A DNA stretch of 64,000 bases, taken from contig JABANN010000004.1 in assembly GCA_013115125.1 (NCBI GenBank), positions 1-64,000 on the forward strand, in the 5' to 3' direction. Below, piece after piece: positions 53,501 through 64,000 of the stretch; the first letter of the stretch is position 1; every line of letters starts with the position of its first letter. The stretch is from Perkinsus olseni. Its lineage: Eukaryota > Perkinsozoa > Perkinsida. Under the pieces are notes generated by a model. The model was not told the DNA's origin. It ran no database searches and was given only the letters and a program-made list of their open reading frames with translations. Both the position numbers and the translations under genes were made by a program.

Positions 53501-56500
53501 GCCTTTACTGATGACTGTTGGTTGTACTAGGGTTCGTCAGGTACGCCGATGGAGACTGTGTGGACCACTCGAAGACTTCCCTACGGTAGGTCGTTGACCT
53601 GATACGTCCATTCGATGGGGTTTGGTAAGATACTTGGACTTCATCAATAAGGAGCTTGTCCAGTTTTCCAAGTATGACGTCATGAGAAGCATACCCAGCA
53701 TGGTCGATGGCTTCAAGCCCTCCCAGGTAGGAGCGATGCCACCACGGTCACCGCCAAGGAGGCGTGCGTGCTTAGCGTAAAGTGCTCTTCTGTGCACTCA
53801 AGAGGAACCTCAAGTCGGACACGAAAGTGGCTCAGTTTGTCGGATACGTATCAGAGCATGTGAGCTAGGCCCGGCTCAGCCTTGGTCCGCTTGGATCGTA
53901 CTCTACACTCAGTCGGCCTATCATCACGGCGAGCAGAGTTTGGAGTCTTGCATCGTTGGCATGGCCCAGGACTTCATAGGTGCAGCCACGACAGAAGCCT
54001 TCCCGCTGATATTACCGTCGTGCAGGCTCGAACAATCTGAACTTGCTTTTCCCGTCGGGTCAGTTCGGCACTCGGCTGCAAGGAGGAAAGGATGCCGCCA
54101 GTGGACGGTAGCTCGGTCGCTTGCCTGCTACCCATCGAGGCTCTGATGCGCCTAGATACATCTACACGAGGATGAGCAAGTATACTAGGACCATATTTCA
54201 CCCAGACGATGACGACGTTTTAGAGTATTTGACGGAGGTAACAAAGCAACAGTTCGATACCAACGGTACTTGCTGGACGATCAGGAGGGGCAAAGTATAG
54301 AGCCGAAGTGGTATTGTCCCATCATACCTATGGTCCTCGTCAACGGTGCTGAGGGTATCGGGACCGGCTGGTCTACCAATGTGCTTAGCTATGACCCTAG
54401 GGAAATTATTGACCTCCTGCGGGCGCTTATAAGAGGTAAAGGGCCAGCGTCCTCATCATACCGTGGGTATAAGGTGATACTCTTTGAAAGGTGTTGAGCT
54501 GCACGATATCCATCCCTGGTACAGAGGCTTCACGGGTTCTGTGGAGCGAAATGAGAAGGGAGGATACGACTTTTTGGGTAAGGTGAAGATGGCCAGCGAC
54601 GACAGGACGGTCGATATTACTGAGCTACCGGTGAAGACATGGACCCAGAACTACAAGGAGTTTTTGCAGGTAGAGGAGGCTTCGAGTAAAGTCAGTTGAC
54701 AACGTGTTCTGTTCAGGAGATGATGCAAGCTGGCCAAGAGGCTATCACGCAGGAGAGGAAGGCCAAGGCTAAAGCGAAAAGGAGGGCAGCTGCTGCTGCC
54801 AGCAGTGATGCCGGTAGTGGGTCGCTCCAACCAGGGCTCTCAAAGAGGCGAACTTTGTGTGCAGGGTCAGAGCCTAGCACGCCACCCGCTGCAGCCAGTG
54901 GGGAAAAGGATAAGGAGAAGAAGAAGGGACCTGCAGTGAAGCTGGGAGATCTAAAGGAGTAGGCAGCAGCTCCTCCCCACTTCTCCGTCTGATCATACCG
55001 TCGTTAGGTATCACACGGAGCACAGTGTTCACTTCAAGTGTACGCTTCAGAACGAGGCCGCTAAGAGCGTGGTGGATTCTCTGGGGCTCGAGAAGGCCTT
55101 CAAGCTGCGTTCAGCATTCTCTACGACCAACATGGTCAGTACTAGTCGCGACCATCAGTCTCTCATCTACGGTGCTCAGGTCCTCTTCGACCGTAATGGT
55201 AAAATACGACGCTATGACAGTGTCCTGGATATTATAAAGGACTTTGCCGACCTGAGATTGGACATGTACGTCTTGCGGAAGGAAAGCCTCATCGCCAAGC
55301 TCACCAAAGAGATACTGGTACCAATGGCGAGTGGAACGAGGGCCTTCAAATCCCTATGTGATGTCAGATCTTGTCCAATAAGTGCCGATTCGTGACGATG
55401 GTTGTCAATGGCGAAATAGTGTTCCAGAAGAAGAAGATTGTACAGCTCATGGAGGAACTCAAGCGCAAGAAGTTCATGACAATGATGGAGATCGATGCTC
55501 AAACGAAAGCAGCCAAGACAACCTCTCTGAAAGGGAAGATGGCCTCTTCCACCTCCGGCGCTACAGGTAGGCTGACCGGGTGGTAGCGCGCTGAGCCATC
55601 CATGGTAAGGTGATGAAGTGAAGTCAGAGGGAGAGTCCAGTGACGAGGAAGCGGATGACGAGGCCAAAGTGGGTCGATATTAATGTGCCTTTGAGTGGCT
55701 AGCTCCCCGTACCAGGCTGAGAAGCAACAGAAACGCTCCGGCTATGACTATCTACTCGCAATGTCGATGTGGAGTCTGACTCTTGAGAGAGTTGAAGCGA
55801 TGGAGAGATTGCTCCGAGACAAGGAGGCGGAACTTAAGGTGGCCGGCTGGAAGTGCTGCCTGCTCGGGACCAGCAAATAGGTTCTTCGTGGTCGCACTAT
55901 TGAGGAGATGTGGGACAGGGACTTGGTACAGCTGCTGGCAGCTTTGGATGAAGATGATGACCGGCGAGCGAAGGAGATCAAGGCTGAGGCACGGTACAGG
56001 AAGAACAAGCCCAAGATGGGGAAGCTAGCATCCAAGAGCAAGAAGGCAGCTAGTCCATCAAGTGAGCTCCTGCTGCCGCCGCAGCAAGAGTGAAAAAAGT
56101 CCCCTCAGGCAGCGAGAACGACTATGGCAGTGATGATGAGGATGAGATTATGAGCGACGCTAGTGACGTGAAGCCATCGAAGAAAAAGGGCGGCAAGAAG
56201 GTCCCAGGGAAGCCGGAGGACTTGATAGAGTCCTTGCTGCAGAGGTTCGTGTTTTCTTCGGTGACTGGGAGCCTAGCGTGTCGCGACAGATACCAAGCGG
56301 ACGGAGACCTGTGTGAAGTTGATAGGGCTACCCTGGAGGTGAAGCCAATGGAGGCCGATGCTTGGAGGAAGGTGAAGAAGGAGGAAGGCGACAAGGCGAA
56401 GTCGAAGGCGTCGTCTCGAGAAGGTGAGAGGCTTATTGGCTTTTGGTCCGGACGACTCGCAGCATTCGGGCGTTTAACTGAAGAACGCAGCACAGAGTTC

Positions 56501-57776
56501 GTCGTTAAGTGGCTAGCGCGTCGACACTGAAGCGGCGAAGGCATTGGTGTCTAAACTGGCACGCATACGATCGGAGTCACTATCAATAGGTGCATCATCG
56601 GTTAACCCCTCACCCTCAGCAAGCCCGTCAGCATCCTCAGCCGATGACTCTTCTACGACCAAGAAGATAGAGATGGGTAGGAGGCCCTGTTGTGTTGTCT
56701 TCCCAGCATATATCGGCTTCAGCTCATCAGCGTTCATCAAGTATCCTGGAGCGCCTACGGATGAAGAATGAAGGGAAGAGCACATCATCATCACAAGTGG
56801 TGAAGTCATCGGCATCTTCGGGTGAGTCCTGAAGGGGCACTAGATGCGGCCGTGTAGTGGCCAGTGAGGGGTGGTATTGGTCTGTGCTTCGGGACATCCT
56901 GAGTGCCCCACCTGCAGTTTCAAGTCCCTGTGAGAATATTGTGTTTGCAGGCAGCAAGCAGCTGACCATCAGCTCCTTCCTCAAGCCTAAGGCGGAAGCG
57001 AAGGTCACAGAGGAGAACTGGCTTGACAGCCTCATTGCATCGAGGAAGAACAAGGGCAGCTCTGACGTGGAATCTGAGGAGGCAGGACCGTAGAGGTGGA
57101 GCTACGTAATAGCTGAGTTTTTGGCAGTCTGTGCCTCTGTCGAAGCCTCCCACTCCTAAAAGCAAGGCTAAGGCTAAGGCCAAAGCGAGAAGGAAGAGTC
57201 CAGCGAAAGCGAAGAAGAGCGCTAAGGCTAGCTCTAGTAGTGAAGTTACCCCTGCAAGCTCAGCCGAGGAAATAAGCAGTGATGAGGCCCCGGATTCACC
57301 CGCCCCGAGAAGCCGCAGGTACGCTCTGAGATTCCAGCCTCCCTGAATATCCCTCCTAGGCCTGCTCGCGCTGCGGCGGCCCGTGCTGCCAGCAAGAAGC
57401 TGATAGCCTCCAGTGATTCGTCGAGCCATAGTGCAGGTTCTGACTCGGAATCAGCCCCAGAGGCGGACAGTCCTCTCAGCGACTTCAGTGGGGTTCTTAG
57501 CTCCGTCAGTTGGCCCGGCAAATCCCGTCATGTAGGTGATATTTCCGACGACCGGCCGAAGAAGAAGAGGACCTTGAAGCGGAAGGTTTCGGCGGGATCT
57601 CCTGCCAAGCCAACCAGGAAGGCACCGGCTGGCGGACGGAAACGGCGCAAAGTGGTAGGTGCTCCACTACGGCCTCCAATTGGGCTATAGCGGAGCTTCT
57701 CCAGGTACGGCTCGATAGTGATGATGAGAGCGATGAGGACTACAACGATGACGACAGTGATAGTGACTATGCATAA
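50572..57776 (+). CDS. TOP2: DNA topoisomerase II
   Basis: ATG 50572, stop 57776, some 30 exons. The ATPase has [35 protein letters not shown] (the Asn/Asp Mg site), [20 protein letters not shown] and [18 protein letters not shown]. The transducer has [16 protein letters not shown]. The TOPRIM acidic motifs are present: [20 protein letters not shown] and [20 protein letters not shown]. The cleavage core has [54 protein letters not shown] (active-site Tyr region) and [19 protein letters not shown] [20 protein letters not shown]. The long C-terminal tail is Lys/Ser/Asp-rich and includes [15 protein letters not shown], then Ala/Lys repeats and an acidic end ([10 protein letters not shown]). The enzyme passes one duplex through another for chromosome segregation, in the nucleus. 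All catalytic motifs look intact. Confidence 0.95.
52986..53010. repeat. Perfect 9-bp-arm hairpin inside a TOP2 intron
   Basis: Arms CGTGACGCC (52986-52994) and GGCGTCACG (53002-53010) are exact reverse complements around a 7-nt loop. The hairpin lies in the roughly 100-nt intron between the LLINLV and HHWWPGLLQ codons of TOP2, about twice the usual intron length here. Confidence 0.7.
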
Positions 57777-57870
57777 TTCATACCACCCGAATACCATCGG
57801 TTTCCCAATTCGTATGCTTCCATCGCCTATCACTCTTGTGGTGTGTCTGGGTGGAGTCGGGGAGAGGCTG

Positions 57871-60800
57871 ATGGAGGGAGTTAGTATTGACGCCGCTGGG
57901 GGTTTGAGGTACTCCTTGCAGCATTGCCGTGTGATGGCTATTAGTATTGGTCAATGCTACACCAACTTATCCGGTATGCACTAGAAGAAATAGCCTACTC
58001 TGGGCCCCCTGGGTCGAAGTACGATCCCCACTGCTAGAAGTGTCGTATGAGCCTCTGGTTGGTAGATTCAGCGACATCGTGGTGAACTTGAACAACAGGA
58101 AGGCCGAAGGAGCGGATTGCCCTCAGCTGTTAGAGGCGTTGAAGCACAATCTTGTTCACCCGGAAGAGCTTCAACTCCCATGTGAGCTACCACCATCAAT
58201 TTTATTCCGTGGAACACCCTCGATGGTCAGGTTTCATTGCTGAGGGTACGGGCGAGGAAGAAGACCCCGTCGTAGATGTCTTAGAAGAGTGAGCCCTTCG
58301 TATTGAATGCGCGAGCCTGGTCCATAACCGCACATCCTCAGTTACCGTAACAACCTGTTGGGTATAGCCCTCCATCCTGACATCTGTGAACATGTGGTTC
58401 ATAAGAGCATCATCTACCTCGTCTCTAACGCGAGATACCAGGGCCTGTGGGGGTATCAGCTCTGCCCTTTACTTAATATCGACCATAAACAATTGCACCA
58501 TCTTACCTCGAAACTTGTAAGTCGTTCGTGAAAGGAGTCTTCATTAAAATAGCTTTATACCGCAGATCCAAGAAAAGATTATCGTCCGGTTCAACCTTAT
58601 GATACCGAAAGTCATAAGGCGGCAGCACAAGGGTTCAGTATCGCCGATCAGCTGTGTTCTCTTTCTCCGTAAGTCACCAACTCCTACTCGCAGCTCATGT
58701 CGCTGCTGCTTCTGCTCAGATCAATTTTATGACCTCCAGCGGATGGACCCTCTGCTGGCCTCCTCTATACTCTCCGAACACATAGAACCGATCAGCGATC
58801 GTGTCGTGCAGCTGCTGCGAGACTCGCCGCACCAACTGCTGTTGGAAGTTGATGTCCGTAATGTTGTCCACAGCATGTAAGCTCACGCTCACGGTTGACT
58901 CCTAGCACTTGGCGTATGCTCCTTGGCAGTACTGGAGTCATGACGGTTCGGTGCGGTCAGGTTCAAAGGCAATCTTAAGCGGGGCCAGACTCAGTTCCGA
59001 CGCTGCCGTGACAAGCTGGAGAGGGAGAAGAAAATAGAGGTCGTAAAGGTGTGGAGTGCGGAGCTCAAAGTGTACGTGTACCCACCCTCGCCCACAGCCT
59101 ATGCCAAGCGATGGTAGATACCGCAAAGCGATGTGCATCTACGGCACCCATGTCGACACCGACGACATATCACTAATACCGCAGTTCGCTGATATGGGCG
59201 CTCAGGAAGAAGACGATGGGCTCTCGTCAACCCCTCGGAGAGGTAATATTGAATTCTTTTCTCGAGCGGAGCGTAGTTTCTTCAGAGAGCGCTCCAACTT
59301 CTATTCGAGGACTAGAGTCACCCAAAACGCCAAGATCGGAGGGCGAAGAGGAATATGCCAGCAGCGAGGGAGCTAAGTCGCCTAAGAAGAACAACTGGGT
59401 AGTCGTTTCGCGTCGGACGCTGATGAGCCACGACCGCCCCTCTCAGGTTGGTGTTGGCACTTTCTTCCGTGGCCATGTCTCCCCAGACATCATCGCCGAC
59501 CTGGTTCGAGCATCGGGACCTAAGGGATTTACAAACGCTGAAATGTGAGCACATCTAGAAGCTTTGTCTCTTCTGGACGTCTGGGAAGGCTATGCCTTGT
59601 TGACAAGCTCTCTTGTATGCAACGGTTTTTGCTCCTGTTTAGTTCGAAGCGACTACCGGTGGATAAGAAGTTCACCGAACGGGCATTGGACTGGACGCTG
59701 AAGGAGTACCCAGAAATTCGCAAGGATAAGGACACCAGAGGGAAGGTGTCATTTTGGGTGTAAGGCGGAGTTTCGTAGTAGTCTCTGCTTGTGTATTCTA
59801 AGTTGAGCAGATACCGCTTCGCTCAACCAGAGGACGAGCAGCCCCGTGCGATGCTCGAGGACCAGGTTGCGCCTATTATTGGCGATGGGGATGAGATGCC
59901 CACGGTGCTTAATCTTGAAGGTGATACTGTCTAGTGTGGATACCCTCGACCCGGATCATCAGAGACGCTAAGTCACTACTCATTCATGCACTGTTCATCA
60001 CTCATGCATCGTATCAAAACAGTACTCTCGACAGTTCCTTAGGAATAGTCGGGGCTATCGTTCTCTCGACACCCGATCCCTTCTCAGGCCTCTCCGCGCT
60101 TGGACGAGTGCGCGCTGCCCGAACCTTACGCCTTGTCAAGGAGCATGGTGTACTATCGGTAGTCGATCTTGGGAGAGCAATCGATGCTGAGGAGGTGAGT
60201 GCAGCACTACGCTGTGGTCTTGAATGGTGTCAATCTTGTCCGCCATAGGGACGAGGGACGAAAATCGACAGGAAGACTCTCACTAAGATCGCCGATAAAG
60301 TTGTGGAGTATGAACCGATGATGAAGAAGACCTCGACAATGTATATTCTACCAGCTACGGCGAACTTTCTATATTTGGGTGAGATTAGGTACCGGTCGCA
60401 GGACGTATCGGTGGTATACTGGGGCAGTGCGTGCACTGAAGAAGAGGCTCAGCAACGAGTGACCGCAGCACTGCAACTGAAGCACAGTGAGCTCACTAGC
60501 AGCAGTGCCATCAAGAAGAGAAAGAGGGACTCTTTGGCCTCTGAGCTTAAGGTAGGGCTCGCTGACTCGGAGAGTTAACTGACATGTATTTTGTGCAGTC
60601 CGAAGCCGGTGACGGCGCAGCGGCAGCGGCGGCTGCAGCGGCAATGCTTGGCAGTGAACTCAGCAGTCCTGAACTCTCTACCGATAGTAAGATCATCTCC
60701 GCGTGTCCTGTTAGTCACGGAGCACTCGCAGATGCCGTGGCAACCCAAGCACTATTCCCTATAGCCACCAGTAGCCTCGATGTCGCCCATCCCGGCCCCA

Positions 60801-63800
60801 GAAGGCGGACGGTCAACGATCTTAACGCCGCTGCAGTGTAGGCCTGTTGATGATGTAGGCCTGCGTAGTAGTAAGAGCGCTGAGCAGGTATCGACCTCCG
60901 ACCATAGGGAAGACAGCCAGCCGCTGCGGAGGCACCTTCAGTCAGAATGTATGCGTCCATTACGGCTATGTCGGAGCTATCATGCTCCGTTGCAAGTAAG
61001 GAGGGGTTGTAGGGTATTGATATCTCTTCGTTTAAGTGTTCTTCTTATCGGTGGCTGCCCGACGATATAATGATCGTTGCTATCAACGTCCCATTCCGTA
61101 GGTATCTCCATCAATTTCTTCTTAAGAACATGAGAGCTGCATGGTTCAACGCGGAGGAGCTAACTATGTCGCTAGATGTGCAGCTCTTTCTACAGGCAAG
61201 TCAGCGATGCCTCTCCGTACCTGCGGATGGTGATGTGATCAGATCGTTGGCTGCGGCATTCCCCATCCGTACTTGGACGAGTACCTCGTCTCGGGCTCCC
61301 GTTCCAACTTGAGAGTTGGAGATTTGCCACAGGACGTGAAGGACCATCTCACCAACCCCTTCACTCTCAGTGATGCTCGGAATAGAAGGGCCAAGAGCTT
61401 CGCCCAGATCAAGTAAGCTGTTCGTATCAACCAACGCGTTAATTGGTGGTGCATGTGGCAGGCAATTGTTGTCGCTTCTTGTCCGTCTCAACCTCGTCAC
61501 ACTCGGCAAAGCCTCTGAGGTCGACCGAGAACATCATCCAGGAGATGATACTGTGGTGTAAGCAACTCGCTTCTCTCCTATGGTCGGTAACAGAACAATG
61601 TAGGTACTACGCTCACGATAAGGTCACGCTGAAGCCCTTCTTTCCCGCCGCAGACGCACCGGAGTCGTTACTGCAGGAGATCAGCGACTCGGAACACGTA
61701 AGAGTAGTGTGACCGTTATGACGCAAAGTACCGTCCGGGCGCTTCAGGACCCTGATGGCGAGGAGTACATATTTTTCGACCCCGAGGAGCCTCCCCCGTC
61801 CTCGCCAGGAGCTGACAGTAGTAGTGTTATGGATGCATGTACTACTCTCGATGCCTCAGCTGATGAAGATAAGGGTACTTGGGCTCAGGTGAAGACTTTT
61901 GGAACACTTTGCAGAGGAACTCCCTGCGTTGGCGTAGGAAGGTTATGAATGCAGTGGAGAAGGTTAATGAACAACAAGGAGGAGAGAAGAAGCCCAAGAC
62001 CAAGCATTCGTCTGAAGTCTTCTCTAAGGGACGAGGCCAACTGGTAGTAGTCTGTCCTGAGAACGGTCACAGAGAAGGCGCTCATCGAGGGATGTCACCG
62101 CTCTCGCCAGGCTTGATATCATTCGACTTATAGCCGGAGTTAGTCGGTCGTATATGGTGCTGTGTTTCAGCCCGCTGGATGCGACGTATCCGAGCTGTTC
62201 TTCCGTAAGAACTGGACTGGTAGCTTGTACGTATCTGCTACCCAGAGAAACGCCTTAGAACAGTTGCTGAAGCAACTTTCTGAGGAGCCTGTCGATGAGT
62301 CCTATTTGGTCAACGGTGTCCGAGTAGTGGATGCATCGAACCCCCTGGTCAAAGCTACTTGCCTGGAGCACAACATCGACCTTCACGTCGCTCTCAAGTA
62401 CCTTCGCCGAAGAGTCCTCTTGAGCGGCGAGAAGGGCGACAAATTCAAGCAAACAGTCGATTTCGTTCCTGTCCACGCCGTCCGCTACAAGTGCCATATC
62501 TGTCACTTCCTTACCAGCCATCGTGTGGCCATACTCAGTCACTACCGCGCTAGGCATGGGTACCAGGAGCTTCCTGACGATCCGACGCTTTACACTGCCA
62601 AGCACTTCATACAGACAGTCCTCAATAGTGCTGGTGCTAGCTCTCGGCATAACTACAAAGAACTCATCAACTCCCAGGCCCTCCCTGACCAGCCTAGGCC
62701 TCATAAGCGCAGGAGGAGAAACAGAGCACAGGCAATGCAGCAGCTGGATGAGGTTCCAGCTGAGGATGTCCCTGCGGAGAGTAGCGGAGGGGCGCCGGAG
62801 CCCCAATTGTCATCCTTCGAGATTGCCTTATTCAAGTTCTATCTGGCCACGGCTAAGAAGCTCATTGACTACAGAGAGCCGGCTATAATCACCAGTGAAG
62901 TGCCCGAGCCCAAGCATAGGATTTGGAGTATAGTAGCAGCAGTCGTCGGTAGGACTCCGCAAGAGGCCTATCGCTTGGCGCTGCGTTCGACTAAAGGAAG
63001 GACGACTAACAAGTCTGGTATGAGTCACGGTGTTTATAACTACCTCCCGCTGGGTTACGAGAGCTCCACTGCTCCTATGAATGTGGTGCCTTCTTACCTC
63101 AACTCCACCAAAGACCTTCTGGGCGACTCAATTCTCTCGGCCCTCACCCGTATGATTCTGCTGACGTCGAATAGCTCCTACAGCAGCCATGCTACGCGGC
63201 ACTCTCTCTTCCGTATGGGCTATAAGGAGGAGGATATACGAATGAGCTTCCAGCTGTGGCATGCCCGAGGGATGGTGGGACGAGCCCGCCGTGCTGATTT
63301 CGCTGGAAGGAAGTTTATGCTCTCCAATGTTGCACGTATGGCCGTGTACGGCAAGGCTGCGGATGTAAGACTCCTGGGGAAATTCAATGCCCACAAGCGA
63401 AGTCTTGTTCCAGATTTCCCTCCTGCGAGACGGCCTGGCCTGCTTAGAAGGAGATGCTGATTCGGCGGGTGTGGTTCACGCTGAGCCAACAGGCAGCTGG
63501 ATGCAGGTTCATAAGAGGGTGTAATGGCCGAAGAGGATTATATCTCTATCAGGTGCTAGCAAACTGCGTTGCTCAAGGCCGAGTTACTCTGGACTGCATT
63601 TGGTTCCCCGAGGCGAGCAAGGCTCTGCCTGGTACGCAGAGCGACGCCTCGATACCCAATGTTGAAGAAGAAGAGCATCAGAGTGATGCAGAGGATGATG
63701 AGCTGATGGAAGACCATGACGACAACGAAGAAGGAGGTGAGTCGGCCCTATAGTGGGATACTTGGTGCTTTGATCGTGATGTTGTATTCTCGCAGGTGGA

Positions 63801-64000
63801 CAACAGATCTTCGTTGGCATCCGCAAGCACTTGGAGCTGACTCAAAGGCCCGGTGGACCTGATGCTAACAACTCGAAACCTCCGCAGGTTATGGAGGCTG
63901 TGTCATGGGAGATCAATGAGGACGAGGAGGATAACGCCTCAGATGAGAGTGAGCTCTGCATCTCGCGCGTTGAAGTTACCTTAGTACTGCCTTCTGATGT
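57871..64000 (+). CDS. TFIIIC largest-subunit-like (GTF3C1/Tfc3) protein, 3' truncated
   Basis: The start is uncertain; ATG 57871 (MEGVSIDAAGG) is the best candidate. The gene runs off the right edge. Near the N-terminus LHQLIRYALEEIAYSGPPGS is the first helix and turn of a B-block TFIIIC winged helix. RNNLLGIALHPDICEHVVHK, GLWGYQLCPLLNIDHKQLHH and IQEKIIVRFNLMIPKVIRRQ follow, the second winged helix. Later come FGAVRFKGNLKRGQTQFRRC, GRGTKIDRKTLTKIADKVVE, TMYILPATANFLYLGEIRYR and VGDLPQDVKDHLTNPFTLSD, matching the repeated winged-helix and linker pattern. Exon 62162-63460 has a textbook C2H2 zinc finger, CHICHFLTSHRVAILSHYRA with RH (Cys-x2-Cys-x12-His-x4-His). TFIIIC binds the B box of tRNA genes for Pol III. 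Whether the finger exon belongs to the same gene is inferred from strand and continuity. Confidence 0.62.

Noticed and set aside
1-64000. Transposons, LTR elements, viral insertions, CRISPR arrays or rRNA
   Set aside because: No reverse transcriptase, integrase, transposase, capsid-like or repeat-array signature was seen on either strand.

Overview
The window is about 64 kb of eukaryotic nuclear DNA that is dense with genes and introns. Almost every gene is cut by many very short GT-AG introns, mostly 30-60 nt and some apparently only 24-31 nt. Exons are often under 200 bp and gaps between genes are usually 100-300 bp. I see no rRNA, tRNA, CRISPR array, LTR element, LINE or DNA transposon. 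The protein families together with the micro-introns point to a protist. An alveolate of the Perkinsus type is my best inference; it rests on gene architecture and cannot be proved from this sequence alone.

Layout, left to right. 0-4.7 kb (+): the 3' part of a Josephin (ataxin-3 type) deubiquitinase carrying UIM and UBX segments, then an Rrn7/TAF1B-like RNA polymerase I factor. 5.0-8.6 kb (-): three closely spaced genes, a TPR protein, the catalytic proteasome subunit beta-2 (PSMB7) and an EAPP-family zinc protein. 9.0-9.6 kb (+): NAC-alpha, divergent from EAPP. 10-11.4 kb (-): a protein I cannot identify, followed by about 1.75 kb without a convincing gene that holds a 35-bp-arm inverted repeat. 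13.1-21.1 kb (+): mitochondrial ribosomal protein bL12, then two diverged copies of an unrecognised gene on either side of a cold-shock-domain-like protein. 21.3-23.6 kb (+): a SETD3/Rubisco-methyltransferase-type SET protein. 23.8-30.8 kb, mixed strands: a membrane protein, a small CxxC/CxxC protein, a small one-exon protein, dihydropteridine reductase, an unrecognised protein, a GOS28-like Golgi SNARE and a doubtful small ORF. 30.8-31.9 kb: simple-repeat DNA. 31.9-34.2 kb (-): an RRM + KH RNA-binding protein with a cysteinyl-tRNA-synthetase-like tail. 34.4-41.9 kb (+): a probable tail-anchored protein, a cytochrome-b5/MAPR haem protein, and a large polytopic membrane protein with a PI-PLC-X-like domain. 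42.3-64 kb (+): valyl-tRNA synthetase, an unrecognised gene, a TPR protein, DNA topoisomerase II, and a TFIIIC large-subunit-like gene that runs off the right edge.

Functional picture: this is mostly core housekeeping, namely ubiquitin-proteasome (Josephin DUB, PSMB7), transcription by Pol I and Pol III (Rrn7-like, TFIIIC-like), translation (NACA, bL12m, ValRS), DNA topology (TOP2), Golgi traffic (GOS28-like) and cofactor or haem metabolism (QDPR, MAPR). I see no operon-like logic. Neighbours look functionally unrelated except the duplicated pair. Exon boundaries come from reading GT/AG junctions and family similarity by eye, so gene ends are better supported than every internal exon.
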